The notes below the pieces were generated by a model. It was not told where the DNA came from. It ran no database searches and saw only the letters and a list, made by a program, of their open reading frames with translations. This document shows positions 13,752-21,527 of a DNA stretch of 21,527 nucleotides, piece after piece. How positions within the stretch are numbered: the first letter of the stretch is position 1; each line of letters starts with the position of its first letter. This DNA is from an uncultured Bacilli bacterium (GTDB lineage: Bacteria > Bacillota_I > Bacilli_A > RF39 > UBA660): positions 1-21,527 of the forward strand of contig CANQAF010000017.1 in assembly GCA_947588975.1 (NCBI GenBank), read 5' to 3'. The position numbers and the translations under genes are program-made.

Positions 13752-16053
13752 TTTCTACCATATCCATTTCTAAGTATCTAGTAAGTTCATATAATCTTGC
13801 TGTCAACGTATTTCCGTCATTTGTATGCTGATCAAACTTATAAGTAGTATTGTTGTAGGTGAGAGTAATTTGTTTTTCTAATAACATTTGATATATTTCC
13901 TTATTTTCCGCATGATTAAATGTATAATCAACATATGGAAATTCAAATGCTGGAGAATTATATGCATAAGCATAATTGTTATAATAATGCATAAATGATT
14001 TAGAATGTTCAGTTTGTTTACCAGTTAATAATTCATTATTTATTAAATTTATTGTGTAACAAGTTGCTTTTTTAAACTTTTCAGATTCAAAAATTTTATA
14101 ATGATTGTTACAATTATAAATGATAGCAAATCCATACATGTCAAATATGTGATACATTTTTTCAAAAGAAACAACATCATATTTTACGTGAAATTGTAAA
14201 ATAGGGGATAATAGTTTCTTAACAATATTTTTGCATTTTTTGATAGTAGAAACTGGGAATTTAGTTATATAATGCTTTAATAGGCCACTTGGATATATAT
14301 GATATAAAGAATCGGCATTCTCCATAAAATCATTTATTGTTTCAAAAATTTTACTGTTTTCTTTTGCTTGATTAATTAAAAATCCTGAAGCTGCAAACCA
14401 TAACTGATGATTAAAGACTTTATCGTATCCAATGTTCTCACCATTTATTTCAATTCTTGTCCACATATGTTGATTGAAATCATATTTTTGTGACATAAAT
14501 ATTTCAACTGCTTTATCATAATAAATTTCATTTTTTGTCAATTGATATGCTGCAATCAATCCTTCGATTGCCCAACCTTGGCCAATGCTACCATTTAAAT
14601 GGTCCATTTTATCATTTAGCATGCATTCAATAGCACCACTTTTAGACTTTTGATCTACTATATAATTTGCTAAGGTTTCAACTGCATCATAATATTTTTC
14701 ATTACGATTGATTGTATACAAATACTTGTATATTCCAATCCAGTGAGCACAATTTCTTACTGGAGTATCTTCACAATCATATGGCCCATTATTACCTGGT
14801 AATATATAACCATATTGATCAATCTCATTTAATGCTTTGTTTGCAATTTCGACAACCAAATTATTCAGTTTTGATTTATCAATTTTTAAACTATTATTAT
14901 TTTTTTTATCCAATATTTTTGAATCAATACCTTTGATATCATCATAAAATACTGTCGAAAAAATTAACAAAAATGGGTTATATAATACTGCGTATATAGT
15001 AGCCTCCATAACTAAATAAAGGTTTAAGAGAAATAAAATCAAAATCAAACTATAGTTTTTACTTTTATAAAGTCTAGTTATTGAAATAAAATAACAATAT
15101 ATAAATATAATTGTAACTAAAATTCCAAATTCCAATAATAAATGAATATATCCATTATCTAATGGAATATAATTAGGGTTATTAGATTTATCAATATATC
15201 GATTAGCTTCTGGAATATTATTACCAAAAATTGAAATAATTGGGTATTTTTTCATATATCTGTTAGCAAGCATAATTCTTTCAGATGTGATTCTATTTAT
15301 TTTAGAAATAAAATTTTGATTTTCATGTGAATAATTTAATCCTAAAAAAATAGAGGCAACTAATGAAATTAGAAATGAGAAAATGATTACATATTTAATT
15401 ATTGGGCGATTAAATATTTTATCAACATTTTCTTTCGAAATAAGAAGATAGAGAATCATTAAAAATTCAATAATCATCGCAGCTCTACTATCCGTAAGAA
15501 AATAATTTAACCCAAAAATTAACAGAATAAATATATATTGCCCATTTTTTTTCTGATTACGACATAAATAAAGAAATTCCATTGCAAGCACCATAGTATA
15601 TACAGCAAAATTATTTGGGTGTTGAAATCCTAAAGAATATCGAATGGTAGTTTCTCCAATTCGTGGGACATCGTTGTTGTACGTAAGACCAAGTAAACTC
15701 ATACCAACTACTGTAACCGTTAACAATAATCTGTATTTAAAATCTTTTTTAATAAATGTTTCAAAATCGATACCTTGAAATGCAATAATGATAGCCATTA
15801 ATTTTAACATTTTTTTGTCATTGGCCACTAGTGAAACAATTAAGAATATAATTGTAAATAGAGAAAATAACAATATATTTTTAATTGTATATTTATGTAT
15901 TTTTTTGATAACACATATAACTAAAAAAATAAATCCTAAATATGTTAAGTAACTAGTGTAATTTTCAATAAAAATTACATTACTAAGCATTTGACTGGTA
16001 AGCATTAATATGTAACCTATAAAGAAAAAGGTTTCACTTTTAGTTTTTAGCAT
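13741..16053 (-). CDS. Wzy-like polymerase fused to a six-hairpin-type domain
   Basis: 770 residues in two parts. Residues 1 to about 370 form a membrane domain with some ten helices and O-antigen polymerase/ligase signs: GFQHPNNFAVY (142-152), LTDSRAAM (186-193) and a large outside loop ending LDNGYIHLLLEFG. This is the Wzy role of joining repeat units outside. Residues about 390-770 are a soluble alpha-helical domain starting near NLVVEIANKALNEID, with GPYDCEDTPVRNCAHWIGIYKYL (423-445), repeated helical hairpins, NGSIGQGWAIEGLIAAY and TNDGNTLTARLYELTRYL. This looks like an (alpha/alpha)6 toroid as in glycosidases, lyases and some uronyl epimerases. I chose the ATG at 16053, 8 bases after AAGGA, over 16062. 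It overlaps the genes on both sides. The fusion is unusual; the activity of the second domain is unknown. Confidence 0.83.
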   Translation of the reverse strand: MLKTKSETFFFIGYILMLTSQMLSNVIFIENYTSYLTYLGFIFLVICVIKKIHKYTIKNILLFSLFTIIFLIVSLVANDKKMLKLMAIIIAFQGIDFETFIKKDFKYRLLLTVTVVGMSLLGLTYNNDVPRIGETTIRYSLGFQHPNNFAVYTMVLAMEFLYLCRNQKKNGQYIFILLIFGLNYFLTDSRAAMIIEFLMILYLLISKENVDKIFNRPIIKYVIIFSFLISLVASIFLGLNYSHENQNFISKINRITSERIMLANRYMKKYPIISIFGNNIPEANRYIDKSNNPNYIPLDNGYIHLLLEFGILVTIIFIYCYFISITRLYKSKNYSLILILFLLNLYLVMEATIYAVLYNPFLLIFSTVFYDDIKGIDSKILDKKNNNSLKIDKSKLNNLVVEIANKALNEIDQYGYILPGNNGPYDCEDTPVRNCAHWIGIYKYLYTINRNEKYYDAVETLANYIVDQKSKSGAIECMLNDKMDHLNGSIGQGWAIEGLIAAYQLTKNEIYYDKAVEIFMSQKYDFNQHMWTRIEINGENIGYDKVFNHQLWFAASGFLINQAKENSKIFETINDFMENADSLYHIYPSGLLKHYITKFPVSTIKKCKNIVKKLLSPILQFHVKYDVVSFEKMYHIFDMYGFAIIYNCNNHYKIFESEKFKKATCYTINLINNELLTGKQTEHSKSFMHYYNNYAYAYNSPAFEFPYVDYTFNHAENKEIYQMLLEKQITLTYNNTTYKFDQHTNDGNTLTARLYELTRYLEMDMVENEK

Positions 16054-17083
16054 TTTGATCATCCTTTTTATAATATTTGCGCTTCTTATTTTTATAACTC
16101 AGTTTATAAATTATATAAAATAATAGATAAAAATGATGTTTTAATAGAAAAAATCCTATTTTACTTTTGTTATCTAAAAATTGTTTAGAAACTAAATTAA
16201 AATTTGGATGAAAAGACTTAATTTCTAATTTGATTTGTCTAATTTTTTTAAATAAAGGCATATCACATTCATCAGGGATATATTGTAATTTAATCATTTC
16301 TATAATTAGTAATATCATTTTGGTATAGTACAAGTATTCATAATCATTCATTAAATTGTATTTATCTAAATATTCTTTAAAATACTTAAGAATATTTTTA
16401 GCTGTTTTGCTAAAATCTGGAGAATACTTATTGCAAACTGAGTTTTGTAGGTACCTATAATCATAAAGTGGTTCATTTAAATAGGCAATTTTATCACATA
16501 ATTCGAATGCTTCTAAAGTAAAAATTGTATCTTGCATTCTTTTGAGTCCTACTTTAAACTGTATATTATTGTTTATTAGAAAATCTTTGGAATAAAGTTT
16601 CCCCCAAGGTACTCCTAAAAATTGTATTATTTGTTCCAATAATTCTTTTTTGTTTGAGTTTGTGTCAAATATTCTATCTTTATTAAAATATTTTATTTCC
16701 TTTTTTTCTTGGCTGCTAATAAAATAATATCCACACATTGCAACTTTAACCTTATTTTTAATAATAAAATTATGTAACTTTTCTATCATGTTAGGTTCTA
16801 AATAATCATCACCATCGACAAAGGAAACATATTCTCCGGTTGCTCTTGTAAGACCATTGTTTCGTGCAACTGAAACACCACTATTTTTTTGATTTATATA
16901 AATGATTCTTTTATCTACTTGTTCCCATTTTTTACAGATATCATCAGAATTATCTGTACTTCCATCATTTACTAGTATAATTTCTAAATTTGTATAAGTT
17001 TGTTTAATGATACTTTCAATACAAGTGTCTAAATATTTACTTACATTATAAATGGGAACTATAATACTTACTTTTTGATTCAT
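16040..17083 (-). CDS. Family 2 glycosyltransferase
   Basis: 347 residues. GT-A fold in the N-terminal 110: VSIIVPIYNVSKYLDTCIESI (5-25), LVNDGSTDNSDDIC (37-50), NSGVSVARNNGL (67-78) and SFVDGDDYLEP (87-97), with D90-G-D92 as the metal-binding DxD. It transfers a sugar from a nucleotide sugar to the lipid-linked repeat unit at the cytosolic face. I chose ATG 17083, which follows AAGGAAGTGA and starts 8 bases after the stop of the upstream gene; a start at 17134 would overlap that gene by 43 bases without a ribosome site. The last 23 coding bases run past the earliest possible start of the polymerase gene. It is the only recognisable classical glycosyltransferase in the operon. Confidence 0.92.
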   Translation of the reverse strand: MNQKVSIIVPIYNVSKYLDTCIESIIKQTYTNLEIILVNDGSTDNSDDICKKWEQVDKRIIYINQKNSGVSVARNNGLTRATGEYVSFVDGDDYLEPNMIEKLHNFIIKNKVKVAMCGYYFISSQEKKEIKYFNKDRIFDTNSNKKELLEQIIQFLGVPWGKLYSKDFLINNNIQFKVGLKRMQDTIFTLEAFELCDKIAYLNEPLYDYRYLQNSVCNKYSPDFSKTAKNILKYFKEYLDKYNLMNDYEYLYYTKMILLIIEMIKLQYIPDECDMPLFKKIRQIKLEIKSFHPNFNLVSKQFLDNKSKIGFFLLKHHFYLLFYIIYKLSYKNKKRKYYKKDDQNAKN

Positions 17084-17091
17084 AATGTTTT

Positions 17092-19026
17092 TCACTTCCT
17101 TAAATGTGCTATATATAATTTTTTTAACAACCAATAATAAGGTAAATTTATTTTAAAAACGGATTTCATAAACATTACTTTACAATAACTATTCATAAAA
17201 TCTTCATAAAATTTTTTGGGGTGTAATAAATAATAAAAGAGATTTTTATTATCAATCAACTGACTACGATTAAAATTTTGAAAATGAATATTTTTAAAAA
17301 GCTTAATTATTTTTGTTGTTGGATAAATCATTAAATTTTTAAAATTATAAAAATATGTCTCATTAGATAAATTTTGCAAATTTTTTTTGACAAGATTACT
17401 CTCTAAATCTCGTACAAATTGTTTTGCCATATTTTGAATATCTGCAATAAATGATATATCTTTTTTTGTATATTCAATTTTCCCATAAACTGGTTTAATT
17501 TTTTCATTTTTTTCTTGATATAATAGAGTGGTACCATCAGTTGATAAAAACATTGTTTCAAAAATTCCAATATTTAAAGCAATTATACTTTGATTTTCAT
17601 TTTGACTATTTATATCAAATAAATATCCATTTCTAATAAATCTATACTCTTTATATTTTTTGTCCTTCATAACACCAAAATAATAACCATATAATTTAGT
17701 TTTAGAATTAACTATATTATTTAACAGATATTGAATAGTGCCATTCCAACCAATATCTACAATTGCGATATTTCCTGAAACATCATTTTGTTTTAAATAA
17801 ATTTTTAGATATTTATTTTGCTTTAAAGATTGCTTCTTGACGTCTTTTTCAATTTCATTAAATATTTGTATTTTATCATTATTAGATAAATCCATTATTA
17901 ATTTGTTAACAAAATTATTTAAGGTATATTCATCAATATTCAGGTTTAAGATATTGATTAAATCGCTCACTTTAGATGTTTTTTTAATTATAGATTTATA
18001 TTTGTCTAATATTTCATCTAAACTTTTTGCATTATCTATTGTTGCATTAAGAACTGATCTTCTAGATATTTCTAAATAATAAATTGGTATCTCCTCTTTA
18101 TATCTTTGTTTATAAATATCCATAATGATTTTGGCATCTCTAGCTAAAAAATAGATTTTATCAATATGATCGTCCTGTACCTTCTGATGTATCCAGGTAG
18201 TAAAACCATATAATATAGGTCCTAATACTTCATATCCAAAATGTTGATAGGGATTATCTGCATCTATATGATTATTCATAAATGTGGATAAGATATTATA
18301 GTCAAAATCTTTATTTTTAGATTGAAACATTAAATGATTAACATTTCTTTTTATTAAAATTGAATGCATTTTAAGCTTTTTGGGAATTAGAAAATCACCT
18401 ATGATAGAATCACCAATGTGAATTATTTTATTGTTTTCAATGTTATTTTCTTGTAACAATTTTTGGAATAAATGACCGCTTCTTTTAGTAGCTCTATCTT
18501 CTGATGATAAATATAATTCTTGATAATTTGTATAATTAGCATTTTTCAATATTTGTTCAATTACTTCTTTGGGTAAGTACATGTCAGATGTTAAAAATAT
18601 TTTTTTATTGTGTTTGAAACAATATTCAAAAACTTTATGAATTGGTTTATTTTGAGTACAAAATTCTAATTCAGTTTCTATTTCTAATTTCATTAATTGT
18701 TCTTTTTGTGATTGTGTATAACTATTTAGGCAATTATATATTTCTTTTAGAGTAACTTCTTCATATATAGATTTTTTTAAAGCTTCTTTTTCTGCTTGTA
18801 TTCGATTGGACTGAAAATGTTTAATCGGTTGATTGCAAACATTATATTTTCTTTCAATCACATTGAATATATCAGTAGGTTCTTTTACGTTTCTTTTAAT
18901 TAAAGTATCAAATATATCAAAAGATATATATTCATATTTTTCTACAATTTTATATAATTTTTGATAATCTTTTGAACAAAATCGTATTAGAAAAAATTCT
19001 ATAATTTTCTTGAGATGTTTTTTCAT
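17092..19026 (-). CDS. HAD-domain polysaccharide locus protein (COG5610-like)
   Basis: 644 residues, two parts. The N-terminal HAD phosphatase-like domain (about 30-235) shows motif I SFDIFDTLI with nucleophile D37 (the +2 position is Phe, as in haloacid-dehalogenase types), motif II FLTSDMYLP (144-152), Lys/Arg at 181-182 and motif IV IGDSIIGDF (204-212). The C-terminal part (about 255-644) has FGYEVLGPILYGFTTWIH, IYFLARDA (291-298), ISRRS (320-324), VDIGWNGTIQYLL, ETMFLSTDGTT and INLPYYWLLKKL. The layout resembles COG5610 proteins of polysaccharide clusters, whose reaction I do not know. The C-terminal part is clearly related to the whole of the next gene upstream, which it overlaps by four bases (ATGA). 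AGGAGGA precedes the start. It may process or transfer phosphorylated sugars; this is inference. Confidence 0.8.
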   Translation of the reverse strand: MKKHLKKIIEFFLIRFCSKDYQKLYKIVEKYEYISFDIFDTLIKRNVKEPTDIFNVIERKYNVCNQPIKHFQSNRIQAEKEALKKSIYEEVTLKEIYNCLNSYTQSQKEQLMKLEIETELEFCTQNKPIHKVFEYCFKHNKKIFLTSDMYLPKEVIEQILKNANYTNYQELYLSSEDRATKRSGHLFQKLLQENNIENNKIIHIGDSIIGDFLIPKKLKMHSILIKRNVNHLMFQSKNKDFDYNILSTFMNNHIDADNPYQHFGYEVLGPILYGFTTWIHQKVQDDHIDKIYFLARDAKIIMDIYKQRYKEEIPIYYLEISRRSVLNATIDNAKSLDEILDKYKSIIKKTSKVSDLINILNLNIDEYTLNNFVNKLIMDLSNNDKIQIFNEIEKDVKKQSLKQNKYLKIYLKQNDVSGNIAIVDIGWNGTIQYLLNNIVNSKTKLYGYYFGVMKDKKYKEYRFIRNGYLFDINSQNENQSIIALNIGIFETMFLSTDGTTLLYQEKNEKIKPVYGKIEYTKKDISFIADIQNMAKQFVRDLESNLVKKNLQNLSNETYFYNFKNLMIYPTTKIIKLFKNIHFQNFNRSQLIDNKNLFYYLLHPKKFYEDFMNSYCKVMFMKSVFKINLPYYWLLKKLYIAHLRK

Positions 19027-20285
19027 GATTTTTGTTCCTCCTCAAATATCTTACATAAAAGTTTGATGAAGTAAGAATAAGGGAGTGGAATTTTAAATAA
19101 TTTTTTTAAGAAAGCAACTCTCCATCCTGATGTATAGAAATCTTGAATCATTGTTTTGGGGTGAGTAAAATAATAGAAGCTATTGTGATTAAAATTAATT
19201 ATGTTATGTATTTGATAATTTTCAAATGAAATGTTTCCAAATATTTTTAAATTCTTTTTATTTGGATAATTTCCAAAGTGTAAAAGATTATAACTACATA
19301 TTTTGGAATTCAATTCTACAGTTTTATATAAATCGCTTTTTTTGTAGTCTTTAATAAATTGGATTGCTCCTTTTTGAAAATCATCAACTATTTGCAAGCT
19401 TGCGAGTTCTTCATTATATTCGTATGGAGCTAATATTGGATAAAATTTATTGTGATCTTTTTGATATCCAATTGTGGTTCCTTCATGAGATAAAAACATA
19501 GTTTCTAATAATGAAACAAAAGAGAAAGTTAAATACTGTTGCTCCAAATCATTTTTATAGTGGTAGAGATAGCCAATAGCCTTATGTGGGGATTGTATTT
19601 TTTTAGCTTTTCTGTGAATTCCCAAATAAAATCCGTTAATTTTTACGTCATTTACAACATTTAATAGTGCATATTGAATGGAATTATGCCATCCAATATC
19701 TACAATTCCAATATTTCCTTCAAAATTTTCTTGCTTTAAGTAAGATAAAAAATTGTGATTTTGTTCTTCAGCCTTTTTCATAATTTTCTGATATAGTACT
19801 TTGGTTAATTTAAGAATTTTTGGATCTTGTCTAAAAGTACTTCTTTTAAATATTTCATTTGCTTGAATTTTGCACATATCAAGTTCTTTTTGGACACTAA
19901 TGGGTTCTATGTTAAATACAGATAAAAATATATCTATTGTAAACATAGGAGGCAATATAATAAATTGAAGAAGTTCATCAATACTTTTGGCATTTTTCAT
20001 GGGAGGTAAAGATAAACTTCTTCTAGAAACATATAAGTAACTGTTTTGATCATTTGGATATAAAATTTCATACGCTTGCTTGATGATATAACCATCTCTC
20101 GCTAAAAAAAATAATTTATCTATTTGTCTATCTTTTTTTTGATTGTGGATCCACTCACAAAATCCAAATAATAATAATCCAAAATTTTGATATCCCATTT
20201 TCCACGGATAATTTTCATTATATTTTTGTTGATTAATAAAATGATTGATTTGTTTTAATTTTTTTTTATCTATACTTTTTAACAT
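19023..20285 (-). CDS. HAD-less paralogue of the COG5610-like protein
   Basis: 420 residues, first gene of the operon. It shares an ordered set of motifs with the C-terminal part of the next gene: FGLLLFGFCEWIH (35-47), KLFFLARDG (57-65), YVSRRS (85-90), NAKSIDELL (98-106), VDIGWHNSIQY (195-205), ETMFLSHEGTT and KIPLPYSYFIKLL at the end. The HAD domain is absent, and a good ribosome site (TGGAGCG) in front of ATG 20285 shows that it was not lost from this frame by a nearby frameshift. The pair looks like a tandem duplication with loss (or gain) of the HAD domain. LARDG and SRRS are the best candidate functional residues of the shared domain. Function unknown; a glycosyl- or phosphotransfer role is only suggested by the operon. 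Confidence 0.75.
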   Translation of the reverse strand: MLKSIDKKKLKQINHFINQQKYNENYPWKMGYQNFGLLLFGFCEWIHNQKKDRQIDKLFFLARDGYIIKQAYEILYPNDQNSYLYVSRRSLSLPPMKNAKSIDELLQFIILPPMFTIDIFLSVFNIEPISVQKELDMCKIQANEIFKRSTFRQDPKILKLTKVLYQKIMKKAEEQNHNFLSYLKQENFEGNIGIVDIGWHNSIQYALLNVVNDVKINGFYLGIHRKAKKIQSPHKAIGYLYHYKNDLEQQYLTFSFVSLLETMFLSHEGTTIGYQKDHNKFYPILAPYEYNEELASLQIVDDFQKGAIQFIKDYKKSDLYKTVELNSKICSYNLLHFGNYPNKKNLKIFGNISFENYQIHNIINFNHNSFYYFTHPKTMIQDFYTSGWRVAFLKKLFKIPLPYSYFIKLLCKIFEEEQKS

Positions 20286-20318
20286 ATTATTCGCTCCATA
20301 TGAATGATTAGTTTAGAG

Positions 20319-20345
20319 TCACAGAATACTTAATGTTCTGTGATA
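20319..20345. repeat. Left inverted repeat (recombination site) of the invertible cassette
   Basis: This 27-bp element is the reverse complement of 21472-21498 at 26 of 27 positions; the one difference is C/G at 20324 against 21493. Internally it has inverted arms TCACAGAA and TTCTGTGA around an asymmetric 11-bp centre (20327-20337), the layout of a tyrosine-recombinase crossover site. AGTCACA occurs at both edges (20317-20323 and 20345-20351). Confidence 0.85.
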
Positions 20346-20356
20346 GTCACATGTCA

Positions 20357-20385
20357 ATTGTATCACAATTAAGTACAAATTTCAA
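20357..20385 (-). promoter_or_regulatory. Polysaccharide operon promoter inside the invertible cassette
   Basis: On the minus strand: TTGAAA (complement of 20380-20385), exactly 17 bases, then TACAAT (complement of 20357-20362) with an extended TG-n before it. Transcription would begin near 20350, cross the left repeat and enter the operon at 20285. It is the only good promoter upstream of the operon and lies within the segment bounded by the inverted repeats. Confidence 0.75.
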
Positions 20386-20455
20386 CAATTACTAACCTTT
20401 TTTGATAAATTCATAAATTTATAACTACAAATATCCACATATTACCAATTTGTTA

Positions 20456-20484
20456 TTGACTTTCAAATATTTTTACAATTTAAT
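20456..20484 (+). promoter_or_regulatory. Possible recombinase promoter
   Basis: TTGACT (20456-20461), 17 bp, TTTAAT (20479-20484). It would give a very short leader before the ribosome site at 20493. It is divergent from the operon promoter. Confidence 0.4.
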
Positions 20485-20503
20485 AAACCTTCGGAGGAGC
20501 AGT

Positions 20504-21439
20504 ATGAGAAGTATCAGAAAAAGAAAATATTGTTTAAAAGAAATATTAGCCGAATGGTTAGAAACGAAAGGAGATATTAAAATTCAGTCGTATCAAAAGT
20601 ACCAAAATATTATTAAAAAATATTTGGTTGATGTAAATCATTTATCTATTGATACATCTATTGGAAAAAAACTAGAAAAATTTATGGAACAATTAAAAGA
20701 AAAAAATGTATCCACATCAATACAAAAAACAATTATTTATGTTTTAAAAAGCGCTATTAATTTAGGGATTCAAAAACAATACTATATTCCGATTGATTTA
20801 AGTACTTTAAAAGTAAGGAAACAACAAAAGATTATCCATATTTTATCAAAAGAAGAACAATTACAATTAGAATATCAACTTAAAAGTAATCTAAATATTA
20901 AAAAAATATGTTTATTATTGTGTTTGTATACAGGTCTTAGAAAGGGAGAAGTATGTGGTTTAAAATGGGAAGATATTGATTTTGAACATCAATATTTGCA
21001 AGTAAAAAGAACAATTCAAAGAATTAATAATCCAAATGGAATACATCCCAAAACAATTTTAATTGAAAGCACGCCTAAAAGTGTGACTTCTAATAGAATA
21101 GTCCCTATTCCTAGTTTTTTAATTGAAAATTTAAAAAAATATAGATCAAAAAATGATCACTATTTGTTATCTAGTAGTGAGAAATTATATGATCCTAGGC
21201 AACTCAATTTTTATTATCAACATATGATAGAAAAAAGCGGTATCAAATATACCAATTTTCATACATTAAGACATACATTTGCTACTAGATCAATTGAATC
21301 ACAAATGGATATTAAAACTTTAAGTGAAATTTTAGGACATTCTTCTATTGATATTACACTGAAATTATATGTTCACCCTTCTTATGAGTTAAAGAAGAAC
21401 TCTATTGAAAAATTAGTTCAATTTATGAATGTAACCTAG
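20504..21439 (+). CDS. Tyrosine recombinase, probable DNA invertase
   Basis: 311 residues, phage-integrase family. An N-terminal SAM-like DNA-binding part (about 10-95) is followed by the catalytic domain with TGLRKGE (R146), K192 in the beta-hairpin, HTLRH (H253 and R256), LGHSS (H279) and nucleophile Y289 in LKLYVHP: a full R-K-H-R-H-Y set, so it should be active. I chose ATG 20504, five bases after GGAGGA (20493-20498); the frame extends to 20450 but without a ribosome site. The gene lies wholly between matching inverted repeats next to a polysaccharide operon. This favours a role as site-specific invertase flipping its own cassette rather than as an element integrase; no other mobile-element genes are nearby. 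Confidence 0.9.
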   Translation: MRSIRKRKYCLKEILAEWLETKGDIKIQSYQKYQNIIKKYLVDVNHLSIDTSIGKKLEKFMEQLKEKNVSTSIQKTIIYVLKSAINLGIQKQYYIPIDLSTLKVRKQQKIIHILSKEEQLQLEYQLKSNLNIKKICLLLCLYTGLRKGEVCGLKWEDIDFEHQYLQVKRTIQRINNPNGIHPKTILIESTPKSVTSNRIVPIPSFLIENLKKYRSKNDHYLLSSSEKLYDPRQLNFYYQHMIEKSGIKYTNFHTLRHTFATRSIESQMDIKTLSEILGHSSIDITLKLYVHPSYELKKNSIEKLVQFMNVT

Positions 21440-21457
21440 CAAAAGCTAGTTTTTTTT
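21436..21457 (+). terminator. Recombinase terminator inside the cassette
   Basis: CTAGC (21436-21440), AAAA loop, GCTAG (21445-21449), then eight T. After inversion it would stand at about 20360-20381 on the minus strand, directly ahead of the polysaccharide operon, blocking read-through from the recombinase gene. Confidence 0.8.
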
Positions 21458-21471
21458 AATGGTTACAAAAA

Positions 21472-21498
21472 TATCACAGAACATTAAGTATTGTGTGA
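21472..21498. repeat. Right inverted repeat (recombination site) of the invertible cassette
   Basis: Inverted partner of 20319-20345 (26 of 27). The remaining 29 bases to the window end show no clear gene. Confidence 0.85.
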
Positions 21499-21527
21499 TG
21501 CTCTTATTAATATATAGTTGGTGATGA

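Noticed and set aside
17084..17134. Longer N-terminus for the family 2 glycosyltransferase.
   Set aside because: It would overlap the upstream gene by 43 bases without a ribosome site, and the GT-A domain begins right after the ATG at 17083.
20450..20503. Longer N-terminus for the recombinase.
   Set aside because: It overlaps the likely promoter and has no ribosome site; ATG 20504 follows GGAGGA directly.
1..21527. CRISPR arrays, tRNA or rRNA genes, and a Mycoplasma-type genetic code.
   Set aside because: No spaced repeats or RNA gene cores were seen; TGA ends several genes and Trp is TGG throughout.

Overview
The window is about 21.5 kb of very AT-rich DNA. Low GC, strong AGGAGG-type ribosome sites, TTGACA/TATAAT-type promoters, a GAAC-N4-GTTC SOS box and hairpin-plus-T-run terminators all point to a low-GC Firmicute (Bacillota), probably gut-associated. 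TGA is used as a stop and Trp is TGG throughout, so this is the standard bacterial code, not the Mycoplasma code. The species cannot be named from this sequence.

Left part (1-8345, mostly + strand): the 3' end of a formylglycine-generating-enzyme-like gene whose last 120 bases look like the variable region of a diversity-generating retroelement (DGR); an Rpn-type nuclease gene behind a hairpin that hides its ribosome site; uvrA under a LexA/DinR box; a compact locus with the layout of a type I toxin-antitoxin (30-residue membrane peptide, convergent antisense RNA); a DUF433 antitoxin followed by a DUF5615 PIN-like toxin gene broken by one missing base; an unrecognised 315-residue protein; and a phosphoglycosyl transferase that would start a surface polysaccharide. 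The last two have near-duplicate promoters, and the transferase leader carries a run of ten G.

Middle part (8623-20285, all - strand): eight tightly packed or overlapping genes forming one polysaccharide operon, read right to left: two related COG5610-like proteins (only the second has a HAD domain), a family 2 glycosyltransferase, a Wzy-like polymerase fused to a six-hairpin-type domain, a Wzx flippase, a UDP-glucose dehydrogenase, an MBOAT O-acyltransferase and an AlgJ/AlgX-like SGNH partner. The expected product is an O-acetylated, uronic-acid-containing polysaccharide assembled by the Wzx/Wzy route.

Right part (20319-21498): a tyrosine recombinase gene enclosed by 27-bp inverted repeats (26 of 27 matching). 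A good promoter sits just inside the left repeat and points out into the operon. This has the architecture of an invertible promoter cassette that carries its own recombinase, and as drawn the operon is ON. With a G8 tract inside the MBOAT gene and the G10 tract in the transferase leader, the polysaccharide appears to have three separate possible phase-variation points. This switch, the type I toxin-antitoxin candidate and the DGR target are the most interesting features.
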